This document shows, piece after piece, positions 1 to 10,228 of a stretch of DNA of 64,000 nucleotides (position 1 is the first letter of the stretch; the number at the start of each line of letters is the position of its first letter). The stretch covers positions 1 to 64,000 of the forward strand of contig NZ_JAUXSP010000019.1 of assembly GCF_030679875.1 (NCBI RefSeq), written 5' to 3'. A model generated the notes under the pieces. The model ran no database searches. It was not told where the DNA came from and worked only from the letters and a program-made list of their open reading frames with translations. Made by a program: the position numbers and the translations under genes. This DNA comes from Phenylobacterium sp. (GTDB lineage: Bacteria > Pseudomonadota > Alphaproteobacteria > Caulobacterales > Caulobacteraceae).

Positions 1-2
1 GC

Positions 3-1106
3 GACCCAGCCTCAGCCTTGTTGGAGGTCCTCGATCCCTCGCAGAACTCGACCTTCGCCGACCACTATCTGGAGGTCGACTACGACCTGTCGCCTGTGAT
101 GTTCGTCACCACGGCCAACTCGCTCAACATGCCCCAGCCCCAGCTGGATCGCATGGAGATCATCCGCATCCCCGGCTACACCGAGGACGAGAAGGTCGAG
201 ATCGCCAAGCGCCACGTCCTGCCCAAGCTGACCAAGGACCATGGGCTGACGCCTGAGGAGTTCGCGGTCTCCGAGGACACGATCCGCGAGCTGATCCGCT
301 ACTATACGCGGGAGGCCGGGGTCCGTTCGCTGGAGCGGGAACTGGGCAATCTGGCGCGCAAGACCGTTCGCGATCTCGCCCGGGAAAACGTCACCAGCAT
401 CACCATCGATCCGGAACGTCTGGCCAAGTACGCCGGGGTCCGTAAGTACCGGTATGGGGAGATGGACGCCGAGGATCAGGTCGGGATCATCACCGGCCTG
501 GCCTATACGGACTTTGGCGGCGACATCCTGACCATCGAGGCGGTCAAGATGCCGGGCAAGGGGCGCATGTCCATCACGGGCAACCTGAAGGACGTGATGA
601 AGGAGTCCATCGCGGCGGCCAATTCCTACGTCCGCAGCCGGGCCACCCAGTTCGGCATCGAACCCCCGGCCTTCGAGAAGACCGACGTTCACATCCACGT
701 GCCGGACGGCGCCACCCCCAAGGATGGTCCCAGCGCCGGCGCCGCCATGGCGACCGCCATCGTCTCGGTCCTGACCGGCATACCGATCCGCAAGGATATC
801 GCCATGACCGGCGAGGTCACCCTGCGTGGCCGGGTGACGGCCATTGGCGGCCTGAAGGAAAAGCTGCTCGCGGCCCTGCGTTCGGGGGTCAAGACCGTGC
901 TGATCCCGCAGGAGAACGAAAAAGACCTGGCGGACATTCCGGCCAAGGTGAAGGAGGCCCTGGAGATCATCCCGGTGAACACCATGGATGAGGTCTTGGT
1001 CCGCGCCCTGACCCGGATGCCGGACCCGATCGAGTGGACCGAGCCTCCGACCAAGGGGCCGGTCGCCGGCGACGATGGCGAAGCTGAGGCGATCATGACC
1101 CACTAG
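3..1106 (+). CDS. lon: ATP-dependent protease Lon, C-terminal part (5' truncated by window edge)
   Basis: Frame open from window start (DPASALLEVLDPSQN...); Lon protease domain with catalytic Ser context PKDGPSAGAAM and ...GGLKEKLLAALRSGVKTVLIPQENEKDL. Confidence 0.97.
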   Translation, partial: DPASALLEVLDPSQNSTFADHYLEVDYDLSPVMFVTTANSLNMPQPQLDRMEIIRIPGYTEDEKVEIAKRHVLPKLTKDHGLTPEEFAVSEDTIRELIRYYTREAGVRSLERELGNLARKTVRDLARENVTSITIDPERLAKYAGVRKYRYGEMDAEDQVGIITGLAYTDFGGDILTIEAVKMPGKGRMSITGNLKDVMKESIAAANSYVRSRATQFGIEPPAFEKTDVHIHVPDGATPKDGPSAGAAMATAIVSVLTGIPIRKDIAMTGEVTLRGRVTAIGGLKEKLLAALRSGVKTVLIPQENEKDLADIPAKVKEALEIIPVNTMDEVLVRALTRMPDPIEWTEPPTKGPVAGDDGEAEAIMTH

Positions 1107-1135
1107 GGTCGGGGCGCTTCCATACCAGACCACAG

Positions 1136-1168
1136 GCGGCGCGGGCTCACCCCCGCGCCGCTTTGTTT
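1136..1168 (+). terminator. Rho-independent terminator downstream of lon
   Basis: Perfect 10-bp stem GCGGCGCGGG/CCCGCGCCGC followed by TTTGTTT. Confidence 0.75.
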
Positions 1169-1194
1169 GACGCGCCTGCTTTAGCCCGCATAAT
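1167..1194 (+). promoter_or_regulatory. Housekeeping sigma promoter for hup
   Basis: TTGACG - 16 bp - CATAAT, about 75 bp upstream of the hup ATG and directly after the lon terminator. Confidence 0.6.
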
Positions 1195-1268
1195 CCCTTG
1201 GCGCGAAGGCGTTCGCCGCTGCCGGTGCTTCGCGAAAAACAGAAAAAGGGCAGGGAGAGGAAACCACT

Positions 1269-1544
1269 ATGACCAAGGCTGAACTGGTTTCGGCGATGGC
1301 CGACAAGGCGGGGATCACCAAGTCGCAGGCAAAGGACGCCCTGGAAGCGTTTGTCGATTCCGTCACCGGGTCGCTCAAGGGTGGCCAGGAGGTGCGTCTC
1401 GTCGGCTTCGGCAGTTTTGTGCCGGTGAGCCGAGCCGCAGGCGTCGCGCGCAATCCGCGCACCGGCGAGAGCGTGAACCGCCCGGCCTCGCAGACCGCGC
1501 GGTTCCGGATAGGTGAGGGCCTGAAGAACGCGCTCAATAGTTAG
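1269..1544 (+). CDS. hup: HU-family DNA-binding protein
   Basis: 91 aa, MTKAELVSAMADKAGITKSQAKDALEAF...GFGSFVPVSRAAGVARNPRTGE, typical HU; GGGAGAGG RBS region. Confidence 0.95.
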   Translation: MTKAELVSAMADKAGITKSQAKDALEAFVDSVTGSLKGGQEVRLVGFGSFVPVSRAAGVARNPRTGESVNRPASQTARFRIGEGLKNALNS

Positions 1545-1567
1545 ACGATCGAGATACGCAGGATTTT

Positions 1568-1605
1568 AGAGGGGGCGGCCGCCACAGGTGACCGTCCCCT
1601 CTTTG
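1568..1605 (+). terminator. Probable terminator after hup
   Basis: AGAGGGG..CGG / CCG.CCCCTCT hairpin followed by TTTG. Confidence 0.5.
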
Positions 1606-1663
1606 CGTCATCGCCCAAAAGCGGCTCCGAATCTGCGCCAGGAGCAGGTATGAGTGCCGGCGA

Positions 1664-1740
1664 GGGCGGCTAGCTCAGTTGGTCAGAGCACCTGGTTTAC
1701 ACCCAGGGGGTCGGGGGTTCGAGCCCCTCGCCGCCCACCA
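1664..1740 (+). tRNA. tRNA-Val (UAC)
   Basis: 77 nt cloverleaf: acceptor GGGCGGC/GCCGCCC, anticodon loop TTTACAC (TAC), T-loop GGTTCGAGCC, encoded CCA. Confidence 0.95.
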
Positions 1741-1772
1741 TTGGTCCAAGGCCCAGCCTGACCGGAGGACGC

Positions 1773-2687
1773 ATGCGATACCGTCCCCTGGGCCGAACCG
1801 GGCTCACCGTCTCAGAGATCGGCTTCGGCTGCGCCAGCTATTGGGGCCTGCCCAGGTTCGATGAGGATGAGGCGGTGCGGCTGGTTCATCGCGCCCTCGA
1901 TCTGGGGATCACCCTGTTCGACACCGCGCCGGGCTACTCCCGGGGCGAGGCTGAGCCGCGATTGGGCCGCGCCCTGAAGGGGCGGGTGACCAATGGTCTC
2001 GTGATCGCCACCAAGGTCGGCACCTTCCATGCCGGCGGGGGCCGCACAGGGAGGGACTTCTCGCCCGCCGCCATCACCCCCAGCGTCGAGGCGAGCCTGA
2101 AGCGACTGGGGGTCGAGCACCTCCAGCTGGTTCAACTGCATGGCCCGGCGGTCCCTGAGCTGAATGATGATCTGTTCGCCGTGCTGGAGCGTCTGCGAGA
2201 TCGGGGTCTGGTGACGGCCTTCGGGGCCAACAGCTTCGATCCCGCCGTGATCGCCGCCATCATCGCCGCGCCCAGCCTCGATGTGGTGATGCTGGACTAC
2301 AACGTTCTGAGGCCAGAGCGCCGAACGCTCATCGATGCGGCTGTGGCGCAGGGCAAGGGGGTGCTGGCGGGCATGCCTTTGGCCATGGGGCATGTGGACG
2401 GCCAGATCCGAAAGGTGAGGGGCCTGCGCGATCTCTGGTACGCGGCCCGCGCCCTGAAGAACCATCGGGAAGAGCTGTTGCTGGCCGAGCGGTTCGGCTT
2501 TCTGAGGCGTCTGGAGGGCATGAGCGCCGCCCAGGCGAGCCTTTCCTATGTGCTGGAGCATCCCGGCGTGTCGGCTGCGGTGACAGGCACCACCCGTCTG
2601 GCCCATCTGGAGGCCAATGTGGCGGCGTCCGGCATGGTGTTGCCGCCGGAGACGCGGACGCGCCTGCGCGCTGCTCAGGGGGTCTGA
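1773..2687 (+). CDS. Aldo/keto reductase family oxidoreductase
   Basis: MRYRPLGRTGLTVSEIGFGCASYWG...LDLGITLFDTAPGYSRGEAE, AKR N-terminal signature. Confidence 0.9.
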   Translation: MRYRPLGRTGLTVSEIGFGCASYWGLPRFDEDEAVRLVHRALDLGITLFDTAPGYSRGEAEPRLGRALKGRVTNGLVIATKVGTFHAGGGRTGRDFSPAAITPSVEASLKRLGVEHLQLVQLHGPAVPELNDDLFAVLERLRDRGLVTAFGANSFDPAVIAAIIAAPSLDVVMLDYNVLRPERRTLIDAAVAQGKGVLAGMPLAMGHVDGQIRKVRGLRDLWYAARALKNHREELLLAERFGFLRRLEGMSAAQASLSYVLEHPGVSAAVTGTTRLAHLEANVAASGMVLPPETRTRLRAAQGV

Positions 2688-2937
2688 GGCTTCGTCCTCT
2701 GGCGAGCCTTATATTGGCGCTCGGCGTCCCGACCTATGACGATGGAGCCGATACCGCGCCGCGGCGCCGGATCAGACCGTGATCGAGCTAATCACCCTGG
2801 CCGGAGGCGGCTTCCAGGCCACGATGCTGGCTTCGGCCAAGGCCGAACGGATCAAGCCCTTCGCCAAGCTCTTCGCCCGGCAGGAACGATGTCGTCTGAG
2901 GAGAGGGGCCCGCGCCAGGTTTTCTCAAAGAAGACCA

Positions 2938-3014
<77 letters not shown>

Positions 3015-3069
3015 ATATGGCGCTCGCGTCGCCGCGAGGGGCGTCTGATAGGTCCCGACCGGAATCGTG

Positions 3070-4623
3070 TCAACTGGGCACGAGCGATGATGTGGCCTGC
3101 GGCGGCGAATAATGCACGCCAGCCTGTGGACCGAGGGGCAACTCCAGCGCCGACCACAGCCCGACCAGGATCAATCCGGCGCTCATCATCGCCGCCGAGT
3201 AGGGCAGCATGGCGCTGATCAGGCCGCCGACGCCAAAGCCTGGCCGCCATCTTTGGCAGAATCCGAGGACCAGCGCGAAATAGGGCATGAGCGGCGAGGC
3301 CATGTTCACGCTGGAATCCCCCATCCGATAGGCGGCCGTGGTCATCTCGGGGCTCACCCCCAGCAGCATCAGCATGGGCACCAGGACCGGCGCCAGCGCG
3401 GCCCACTTGGCTGAGGCCGAGCCGATCAGCATGTCGAGGCCGGCGGTCAGGACAACGATCGCCATCAGCAACACCGGGATCGGCAGGCCGGAGGCTCGCA
3501 CGGCCTCCGCCCCATTGATGGCGATGATGACGCCCAGGTTTGACCAGGTGAACATGGCGATGAAGTGGGCGGCGGCGAAGGCGAGCACGATGTAGGGCGC
3601 CATGGCCGCCATCGAGTCCGAGGCCAGACGCACCACATCCTTGTCTGAACGAATCTGCCCGGTCAGCCGGCCATAGGTCAGGCCGCCGGCCAGGAAGAGG
3701 ATGAAGAACCCGGCGACCAGCGACCGGAAGAACGGGGTCCAACGGCCTGGGCCCTCCAGGCTGTCATCGACGAGGGGCGCACCGGGCGCCAGCGCGAGCG
3801 CGGCCCAGAGGACCATCACGCTCAGCACGGCGACTCCGGACCACCGCAAGGCGCGGCGCTCCTGCGTAGACAAGGGCGCGTCCTGTGGGGGCAGGTCTGC
3901 GGGGGGTGTCCAGGGACCCAGGCGAGGCTCAACCACATTGGCGGTCACCCACCAGGCGACGGGAATGAACACTACGGCGGCTGCGGCGGTGAAGTACCAG
4001 TTTCCCACCAGGTTGGCGGTCCAGGTCGGATCGATCAGCCGGGCGGCGGGTTCAGACAGGCCAAGAATCAGGGCGTCGAACTGACCGGGCAGGGGATTGC
4101 CGGCGAAGCTGCCCACCACGCCGGCGAAGGCCGCGGCGATTCCCGCCACGGGATGGCGGCCAACCGCAGCGAAGGCCGCGCCTGCCAGGGGCAGGAGGAT
4201 GACAAAGCCCGTATCGGCGGCGTGGTTGGCGATCAGGCCCAGAAAGATGACCACGGGGGTCACGAGCCTGTGGGGGGTGCGGCTCATCATGGCGCGAATC
4301 GCCGCTGAGAGCAGACCGACCCGCTCGGCGATTCCCGCCCCGAGCATGATCAAGAGGACGTAGCCGAGAGGGGCGAAGCCCGTGAGAGTCCTGGGCATCT
4401 CCACCAGCAGGGTGCGGATATTGTCCGGGGCGAGCAGGCTCTGGGCGCGGAGGAGCTGTCCATCCACTGGATTGATCGCGCTGACGCCGACCCAGGCGCA
4501 GAGGACGCTGGCGAGCACCAGGGCGCCAATGATCCAGGCGAAGATGAATACGGGATCGGGCAGGCGGTCGCCCAGGCGCTCAATGGCGTCGAGCGCCCGG
4601 TGAAGTATGGGTCTTGCGGTCAA
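3070..4623 (-). CDS. AbgT-family transporter (p-aminobenzoyl-glutamate transporter-like)
   Basis: 517 aa polytopic; [45 protein letters not shown] and [26 protein letters not shown] are AbgT-type motifs. Confidence 0.9.
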   Translation of the reverse strand: MTARPILHRALDAIERLGDRLPDPVFIFAWIIGALVLASVLCAWVGVSAINPVDGQLLRAQSLLAPDNIRTLLVEMPRTLTGFAPLGYVLLIMLGAGIAERVGLLSAAIRAMMSRTPHRLVTPVVIFLGLIANHAADTGFVILLPLAGAAFAAVGRHPVAGIAAAFAGVVGSFAGNPLPGQFDALILGLSEPAARLIDPTWTANLVGNWYFTAAAAVVFIPVAWWVTANVVEPRLGPWTPPADLPPQDAPLSTQERRALRWSGVAVLSVMVLWAALALAPGAPLVDDSLEGPGRWTPFFRSLVAGFFILFLAGGLTYGRLTGQIRSDKDVVRLASDSMAAMAPYIVLAFAAAHFIAMFTWSNLGVIIAINGAEAVRASGLPIPVLLMAIVVLTAGLDMLIGSASAKWAALAPVLVPMLMLLGVSPEMTTAAYRMGDSSVNMASPLMPYFALVLGFCQRWRPGFGVGGLISAMLPYSAAMMSAGLILVGLWSALELPLGPQAGVHYSPPQATSSLVPS

Positions 4624-4816
4624 TTTCCCCTCCCCGCTGGACGATCAGCCTAGGCCGCAGGGGAGGTCGCGCAAACCGGCGTCGCAGCTCTTGCGAGGCA
4701 TTCGCAGAATAATCCCAACAATGCCCGGTTCTCAGGCGCGCCGCTCCACTCGCGACGTCTGGCCGCAGCCGCGGGAGGCGTGGCCATGGCGTATCTCTGT
4801 TGTCGGAATCCGCTGT

Positions 4817-4844
4817 TTGAACCCTGCGCATTGCTGGTCTAGAA
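4817..4844 (+). promoter_or_regulatory. Candidate promoter of the nuo operon
   Basis: TTGAAC - 16 bp - CTAGAA about 27 bp upstream of the nuoA ATG. Confidence 0.4.
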
Positions 4845-4870
4845 GGGCCCGCGACTCCTTCGAGGACTCC

Positions 4871-5248
4871 ATGAACGCGTTCCTTCTGCAGTACCTGCCC
4901 ATCGTGATTTTCTTAGGGATCGCGGCGGTCCTGGGCCTGGCCTTCGTGCTGGCCGCGGCCGTTCTGGCGCCCAAGGCGCCCGACCCGGAAAAGCTCTCGA
5001 CCTACGAGTGCGGCTTCAACGCCTTTGACGATGCGCGGATGAAGTTCGACGTCCGCTTCTATCTGGTGTCGATCCTCTTCATCATCTTCGACCTGGAAGT
5101 CGCGTTCCTGTTCCCCTGGGCCGTCAGCCTGATGAACCTGCCCACCGAAGCCATGCAGTTCGCCTTCTGGTCGATGATGAGCTTCCTGGGCATCCTGACG
5201 GTGGGATTCATCTATGAATGGAAGAAGGGGGCCCTCGAATGGGAGTGA
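4871..5248 (+). CDS. nuoA: NADH-quinone oxidoreductase subunit A
   Basis: [23 protein letters not shown]...[46 protein letters not shown]; start chosen inside the longer ORF. Confidence 0.95.
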   Translation: MNAFLLQYLPIVIFLGIAAVLGLAFVLAAAVLAPKAPDPEKLSTYECGFNAFDDARMKFDVRFYLVSILFIIFDLEVAFLFPWAVSLMNLPTEAMQFAFWSMMSFLGILTVGFIYEWKKGALEWE

Positions 5249-5799
5249 TCGTTCCGGCCAATTCGGCCGCCCGGGCGACCGTCGAGGGCTATGATCCCAA
5301 GGTCCACGACCCCTTCTTCGATGGGGTCAACGATCAGCTGGCCGACAAGGGCTTCATCACCGCGGCCGCCGATGACCTGATCACCTGGGCGCGCACCGGC
5401 TCGCTCATGTGGATGACCTTCGGCCTGGCCTGCTGCGCGGTGGAAATGATGCAGGCCTCGATGCCGCGCTATGACCTGGAGCGCTACGGCTTTGCGCCGC
5501 GGGCCAGCCCGCGCCAGTCGGACGTGATGATCGTGGCCGGCACCCTGTGTAACAAGATGGCTCCAGCCCTGCGCAAGGTCTACGACCAGATGCCAGAGCC
5601 CCGCTACGTCATCTCCATGGGCTCCTGCGCCAATGGCGGCGGCTACTACTATTTCAGCTACTCCGTCGTTCGCGGCTGTGACCGGATTGTGCCGGTGGAC
5701 ATCTATGTCCCGGGTTGCCCGCCGACCGCCGAGGCGCTGGTCTACGGCGTGCTGCAGCTTCAGAAGAAGATCCGCCGCACCGGGACGATCGAGCGATGA
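5239..5799 (+). CDS. nuoB: NADH-quinone oxidoreductase subunit B
   Basis: [28 protein letters not shown]...[42 protein letters not shown], 4Fe-4S N2 cysteines. Confidence 0.97.
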   Translation: MGVIVPANSAARATVEGYDPKVHDPFFDGVNDQLADKGFITAAADDLITWARTGSLMWMTFGLACCAVEMMQASMPRYDLERYGFAPRASPRQSDVMIVAGTLCNKMAPALRKVYDQMPEPRYVISMGSCANGGGYYYFSYSVVRGCDRIVPVDIYVPGCPPTAEALVYGVLQLQKKIRRTGTIER

Positions 5800-6425
5800 G
5801 CTGGCCCGTTTCCGCCACCGACCTGCAGGTTCTCGGCCAGGCCATGGTCGCCAACAGCGCCGGGTCGCTGACCAGCGCTCAGGTGGCCTTTGATGAGCTC
5901 AGCCTGACGGCGCCGCTGCCGCGGATCGTCGAGGCTCTGACCTTCCTGCGCGACCATCCTGATTACAGGTTTGAGGTGTTGGTCGACCTGACCGCGGTGG
6001 ATTACCCCGAGCGCGAGAAGCGCTTCGAGGTGGTCTATCACCTGCTGTCGATGAGCAAGAACCTGCGCGTGCGGATCAAGCTGGTGACCGACGAGGATAC
6101 TCCGGTCCCCACCGCGACGCCGGCTTACCCTTGCGCCAACTGGTATGAGCGCGAGGCCTTCGACATGTACGGGGTCTTCTTCGAAGGCCATCCGGACCTG
6201 CGCCGCATCCTCACCGACTATGGCTTCCACGGCCACCCGCTGCGCAAGGACTTCCCCATGAGCGGCTATGTGGAGCTGCGCTATGACGACGAGCTCAAGC
6301 GCGTGGTCTATGAGCCGATCAAGATGACCGAGTGGCGCAACTGGGACTTCCTCAGCCCCTGGGAAGGCGCCGAGCGCGGCTTCGCCGCCCTTCCGGGCGA
6401 CGAAAAGGCGGAGCCCAAGGCATGA
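5796..6425 (+). CDS. nuoC: NADH-quinone oxidoreductase subunit C
   Basis: [54 protein letters not shown] overlap with nuoB. Confidence 0.95.
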   Translation: MSWPVSATDLQVLGQAMVANSAGSLTSAQVAFDELSLTAPLPRIVEALTFLRDHPDYRFEVLVDLTAVDYPEREKRFEVVYHLLSMSKNLRVRIKLVTDEDTPVPTATPAYPCANWYEREAFDMYGVFFEGHPDLRRILTDYGFHGHPLRKDFPMSGYVELRYDDELKRVVYEPIKMTEWRNWDFLSPWEGAERGFAALPGDEKAEPKA

Positions 6426-7657
6426 CCGGCGAAGTCGTCCCCGCCTCCGAGGCCCAGCTGGCCCACAGCCCCTCGACCGAAACCGAGATTCGTAAGTTCA
6501 CCATCAACTTCGGTCCCCAGCATCCGGCCGCGCACGGGGTGCTGCGCCTGATCCTGGAGCTGGACGGCGAAGTCGTCGAGCGGGTGGACCCCCATGTGGG
6601 CCTGCTTCATCGCGGCACCGAAAAGCTGATGGAGTACCGGCCCTATCAGCAGACGATCCCCTATTTCGATCGCCTGGACTATGTGGCCCCGATGAACCAG
6701 GAGCACGCCTATGTGCTCGCCATCGAGAAGTTGCTGGCCGTCGAGGTTCCCTATCGGGCGCAGCTGATCCGGGTGCTCTACTCGGAAATCGGCCGGATTC
6801 TGAACCACCTGCTCAACGTCACTACCCAGGCCATGGATGTCGGCGCGCTTACCCCGCCGCTCTGGGGTTTCGAAGAGCGCGAAAAGCTCATGGTCTTCTA
6901 TGAGCGGGCTTCGGGCGCGCGCCTGCACGCCAACTATTTCCGCGTCGGCGGCGTGCGTCAGGACCTCCCGCCGGCCCTGGTGGCCGACATCTCGTCTTGG
7001 TGCGACGCCTTCCCCAGGGCGCTCAAAGACATCGACAGCCTGATCACCGGCAACCGCATCTTTAAGCAGCGCAATGTCGATATCGGCGTGGTCAGCAAGC
7101 AGGAGGCTCTGGATTGGGGCTTTTCCGGCGTCATGGTTCGTGGCTCGGGCATCGCCTGGGACTTGCGCCGCAACCAGCCCTACGAGTGCTACAACGAGCT
7201 CGAATTCGACATTCCGCTTGGGGTGAACGGCGACTGCTACGACCGCTACCTCTGCCGGATGGAAGAGATGCGCCAGTCGGTCCGCATCATGAAGCAGTGC
7301 TGTGATCGCCTCGAAAAGACGCCAGGCCCGGTGCTGATCGAGGACAACAAGATCGGCGCGCCGCGGCGCGGCGAGATGAAGCGCTCGATGGAGGCGCTCA
7401 TCCATCACTTCAAGCTGTTCACCGAAGGCTACCGGACGCCGGCCGGCGAGGTCTATGCCTGCGTCGAAGCCCCGAAGGGCGAGTTCGGCGTCTTCCTGGT
7501 CTCGGACGGCTCCAACAAGCCCTACAAGTGCAAGATCCGCGCGCCGGGCTATCCCCACCTGCAGGCCATGGACTGGATCAACCGCGGCCACATGCTGGCT
7601 GACGTCTCGGCCATTCTCGGCTCGCTCGATATCGTGTTCGGGGAGATCGACCGATGA
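6422..7657 (+). CDS. nuoD: NADH-quinone oxidoreductase subunit D
   Basis: [45 protein letters not shown]...; C-terminal [21 protein letters not shown]. Confidence 0.97.
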   Translation: MTGEVVPASEAQLAHSPSTETEIRKFTINFGPQHPAAHGVLRLILELDGEVVERVDPHVGLLHRGTEKLMEYRPYQQTIPYFDRLDYVAPMNQEHAYVLAIEKLLAVEVPYRAQLIRVLYSEIGRILNHLLNVTTQAMDVGALTPPLWGFEEREKLMVFYERASGARLHANYFRVGGVRQDLPPALVADISSWCDAFPRALKDIDSLITGNRIFKQRNVDIGVVSKQEALDWGFSGVMVRGSGIAWDLRRNQPYECYNELEFDIPLGVNGDCYDRYLCRMEEMRQSVRIMKQCCDRLEKTPGPVLIEDNKIGAPRRGEMKRSMEALIHHFKLFTEGYRTPAGEVYACVEAPKGEFGVFLVSDGSNKPYKCKIRAPGYPHLQAMDWINRGHMLADVSAILGSLDIVFGEIDR

Positions 7658-8004
7658 ATGCGACCGCAACGCCCACGCCGTCCGATCTCGCCCAGGGCCA
7701 GCTTGACGCCTACAACGCCCAGGACGTGGACGCCCTGTGCGGCTTCTTCGCCCAGGATCTGATCGTGGCCGACTTCAATGGCGCGGTGACCGTCGACGGG
7801 CTTGAGGCCTTTCGGGCCAGGCACGTGGCCCTGTTCGCCGAGCACCCGCAGAACCGCGCCGAACTCGCCCATCGCGTGGTGATCGGTGACCGGGTGATCG
7901 ACCACGAGCGCGTCTATCGCCAGCCTGGGCCAGTGAGCTTCGAAGTGGCGGCCATCTACACCATCGCCGGCGGCAAGATCGCCCGCATCGACTTCGTCAA
8001 GTGA
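7654..8004 (+). CDS. NTF2-like/SnoaL-like small domain protein (steroid isomerase-type fold) inside the nuo operon
   Basis: 116 aa, [28 protein letters not shown]...[15 protein letters not shown] resembles SnoaL-like nuclear-transport-factor-2 family; ATGA overlap with nuoD. Confidence 0.75.
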   Translation: MNATATPTPSDLAQGQLDAYNAQDVDALCGFFAQDLIVADFNGAVTVDGLEAFRARHVALFAEHPQNRAELAHRVVIGDRVIDHERVYRQPGPVSFEVAAIYTIAGGKIARIDFVK

Positions 8005-8011
8005 GGGGCAA

Positions 8012-8695
8012 GTGAGCGTTCGTCGTCTTTCGCCCAATCAGCCTGCCAGTTTCGCCTTCCAGCCTGAGACGCTGGAGAAGGCCAAGTGGTGGATCGCCAA
8101 GTTCCCGCAAGGCCGCCAGCAGTCGGCGGTCATCCCGATCCTGTGGCTGATTCAGAAGCAGGACGGCTGGGTCAGCGAGCCAGCCATTCGCCTGGTGGCC
8201 GAGATGCTGGGCATGGCCCGCATCCGGGTGCTGGAGGTCGCGACCTTCTACACCATGTTCATGCTGGAGCCTGTGGGCAGCGTCGCCCTGGTCCAGGTCT
8301 GCGGCACCACGCCTTGCCAACTGCGCGGGTCCGAGAGCCTGATGGCGGTCTGCAAGCGCAAGATCGGCGCGAAGGATCACCTGTCGGCCGACGGCAAGTT
8401 CACCTGGCAGGAGGTGGAATGCCTCGGCGCCTGCGCCAACGCCCCCATGGCCGCCATCAACGACTATTACTACGAAGACCTGACGCCCGAGAGCTTCGAG
8501 GCGCTGCTGGACGATTTTGCGGCCGGCAAGGCGCCAGCGCCGGGCTCGGCTGTGAAACGCCAGGGTTCCGCGCCTGAGGGCGGGGCTCTGACCCTGTCTG
8601 ATCCGGCGCTCTATGACGGCTCAGCCGCCAAGCCGCTGAAGAAGATTCCGAATGCTGCGCCTAAGGCGACAGCCAAGGCGGAGCCGACGGCGTGA
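8012..8695 (+). CDS. nuoE: NADH-quinone oxidoreductase subunit E
   Basis: GTG start; [34 protein letters not shown]...[11 protein letters not shown] [2Fe-2S] cysteines; Ala/Pro/Lys-rich C-terminal extension. Confidence 0.95.
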   Translation: MSVRRLSPNQPASFAFQPETLEKAKWWIAKFPQGRQQSAVIPILWLIQKQDGWVSEPAIRLVAEMLGMARIRVLEVATFYTMFMLEPVGSVALVQVCGTTPCQLRGSESLMAVCKRKIGAKDHLSADGKFTWQEVECLGACANAPMAAINDYYYEDLTPESFEALLDDFAAGKAPAPGSAVKRQGSAPEGGALTLSDPALYDGSAAKPLKKIPNAAPKATAKAEPTA

Positions 8696-8901
8696 GCGCA
8701 GACGCAGGCATCAAGACGCGATTCATGCGCATGGCGGTGATCAACGGCGTTTGTGTGGCGATCGCCGTGGCCGCGGTGATCGGGGCGCTGATCTCAGGCC
8801 AGGACTGGCTGTTCGCCATCTTCGGCGTCGCTCTGGCTGCGGGGTTCGCGGCGCAGATCTGGTTCATCGCCGCCTTCCGGCGCGCGAAAGAAGGAGTTTG
8901 A
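8692..8901 (+). CDS. Small membrane protein (two predicted TM helices) between nuoE and nuoF
   Basis: 69 aa, [18 protein letters not shown] / [23 protein letters not shown]; 4-bp overlap with nuoE. Confidence 0.65.
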   Translation: MSADAGIKTRFMRMAVINGVCVAIAVAAVIGALISGQDWLFAIFGVALAAGFAAQIWFIAAFRRAKEGV

Positions 8902-8906
8902 GGGGC

Positions 8907-10223
8907 GTGGTCGGGATTCTCGAAGACAAGGACCGCATCTTCACGAACCTCTATGGCCTGCACGACTTCGGGCTTGAGGGCGCGAAGCGGCGCGGCGCCT
9001 GGAACGGCGTGCGTGAAATCCTGTCGCAGACCCCGGAGTGGATCTGCGATCAGGTCAAGAATTCCGGCCTGCGCGGTCGCGGCGGGGCGGGCTTCGGCAC
9101 CGGCCTGAAGTGGACCTTCATGCCCAAGCAGGAGAGCGAGCGCCCGCACTTCCTGGTGGTCAACGCCGATGAGTCTGAGCCGGGCACCTGCAAGGACCGC
9201 GAGATCCTGCGCAACGATCCGCATCTGTTGATCGAGGGCTGCCTGATCGCCAGCTACGCGATCCGCGCCCACGCCTGCTACATCTACATCCGTGGCGAAT
9301 ATGTCTTCGAGCGCGAGCGCCTGGAGGCCGCCATCAAGCAGGCCTATGAGGCTCGTCTGATCGGCAAGGACAATGTCCACGGTTGGGACTTCGAACTCTA
9401 TGTGACCCACGGGGGCGGGGCCTATATCTGCGGCGACGAAACCGCCCTGATGGAAAGCCTCGAAGGCAAGAAGGGGCAGCCGCGACTCAAACCCCCGTTC
9501 CCGGCCGGCGCTGGCATCTATGGCTGCCCGACCACCATCAACAATGTCGAGACCATCGCCACGGTCGGCTCGATCCTGCGCCGCGGGGCGGAGTGGTTCG
9601 CGGGTTTTGGCCGGCCCAACAATACCGGCACCAAGCTGATGGCCATTTCCGGTCATGTGAACCGGCCCTGCGTGGTCGAAGAGACCATGTCGATCCCCCT
9701 GCGCCAGCTCCTCGAAGAGCATTGCGGTGGGATTCGGGGCGGCTGGGGCAATCTGAAGGCGATCATTCCCGGCGGCTCGTCGGTGCCGATGATCACCGCC
9801 GAGATGGCCGAGACCGCGCTGATGGACTTCGACTCCCTGCGCGAGATGCGCTCGGGCCTCGGCACGGCGGCGGTCATCGTCATGGACAAGGACGCCGACA
9901 TCGTGAAGTCGATCGCCCGACTGTCCTATTTCTACAAGCATGAGAGCTGCGGCCAGTGCACCCCGTGCCGCGAAGGCACCGGCTGGATGTGGCGGGTCAT
10001 GGAGCGGATGGTGACGGGCGAGGCCGACATGGCCGAGATCGACATGCTGCTCGACGTCGCATCGCAGGTGGAAGGTCACACGATCTGCGGCCTCGGCGAC
10101 GCCGCCGCCTGGCCGATCCAGGGCCTCTTCCGCCACTTCCGCCATGAGGTGGAGGATCGCATCACCCAGTACCGCGCCGGACGCCCGCACGTGCAGGGCG
10201 CCACGCTCGTGGCGGCGGAGTAA
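8907..10223 (+). CDS. nuoF: NADH-quinone oxidoreductase subunit F
   Basis: GTG start after [22 protein letters not shown]...[13 protein letters not shown]...[13 protein letters not shown]. Confidence 0.95.
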   Translation: MVGILEDKDRIFTNLYGLHDFGLEGAKRRGAWNGVREILSQTPEWICDQVKNSGLRGRGGAGFGTGLKWTFMPKQESERPHFLVVNADESEPGTCKDREILRNDPHLLIEGCLIASYAIRAHACYIYIRGEYVFERERLEAAIKQAYEARLIGKDNVHGWDFELYVTHGGGAYICGDETALMESLEGKKGQPRLKPPFPAGAGIYGCPTTINNVETIATVGSILRRGAEWFAGFGRPNNTGTKLMAISGHVNRPCVVEETMSIPLRQLLEEHCGGIRGGWGNLKAIIPGGSSVPMITAEMAETALMDFDSLREMRSGLGTAAVIVMDKDADIVKSIARLSYFYKHESCGQCTPCREGTGWMWRVMERMVTGEADMAEIDMLLDVASQVEGHTICGLGDAAAWPIQGLFRHFRHEVEDRITQYRAGRPHVQGATLVAAE

Positions 10224-10228
10224 AACAC

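Noticed and set aside
6308-7669. 453-aa minus-strand ORF opposite nuoD
   Set aside because: Shadow ORF of nuoD; no recognisable motifs.
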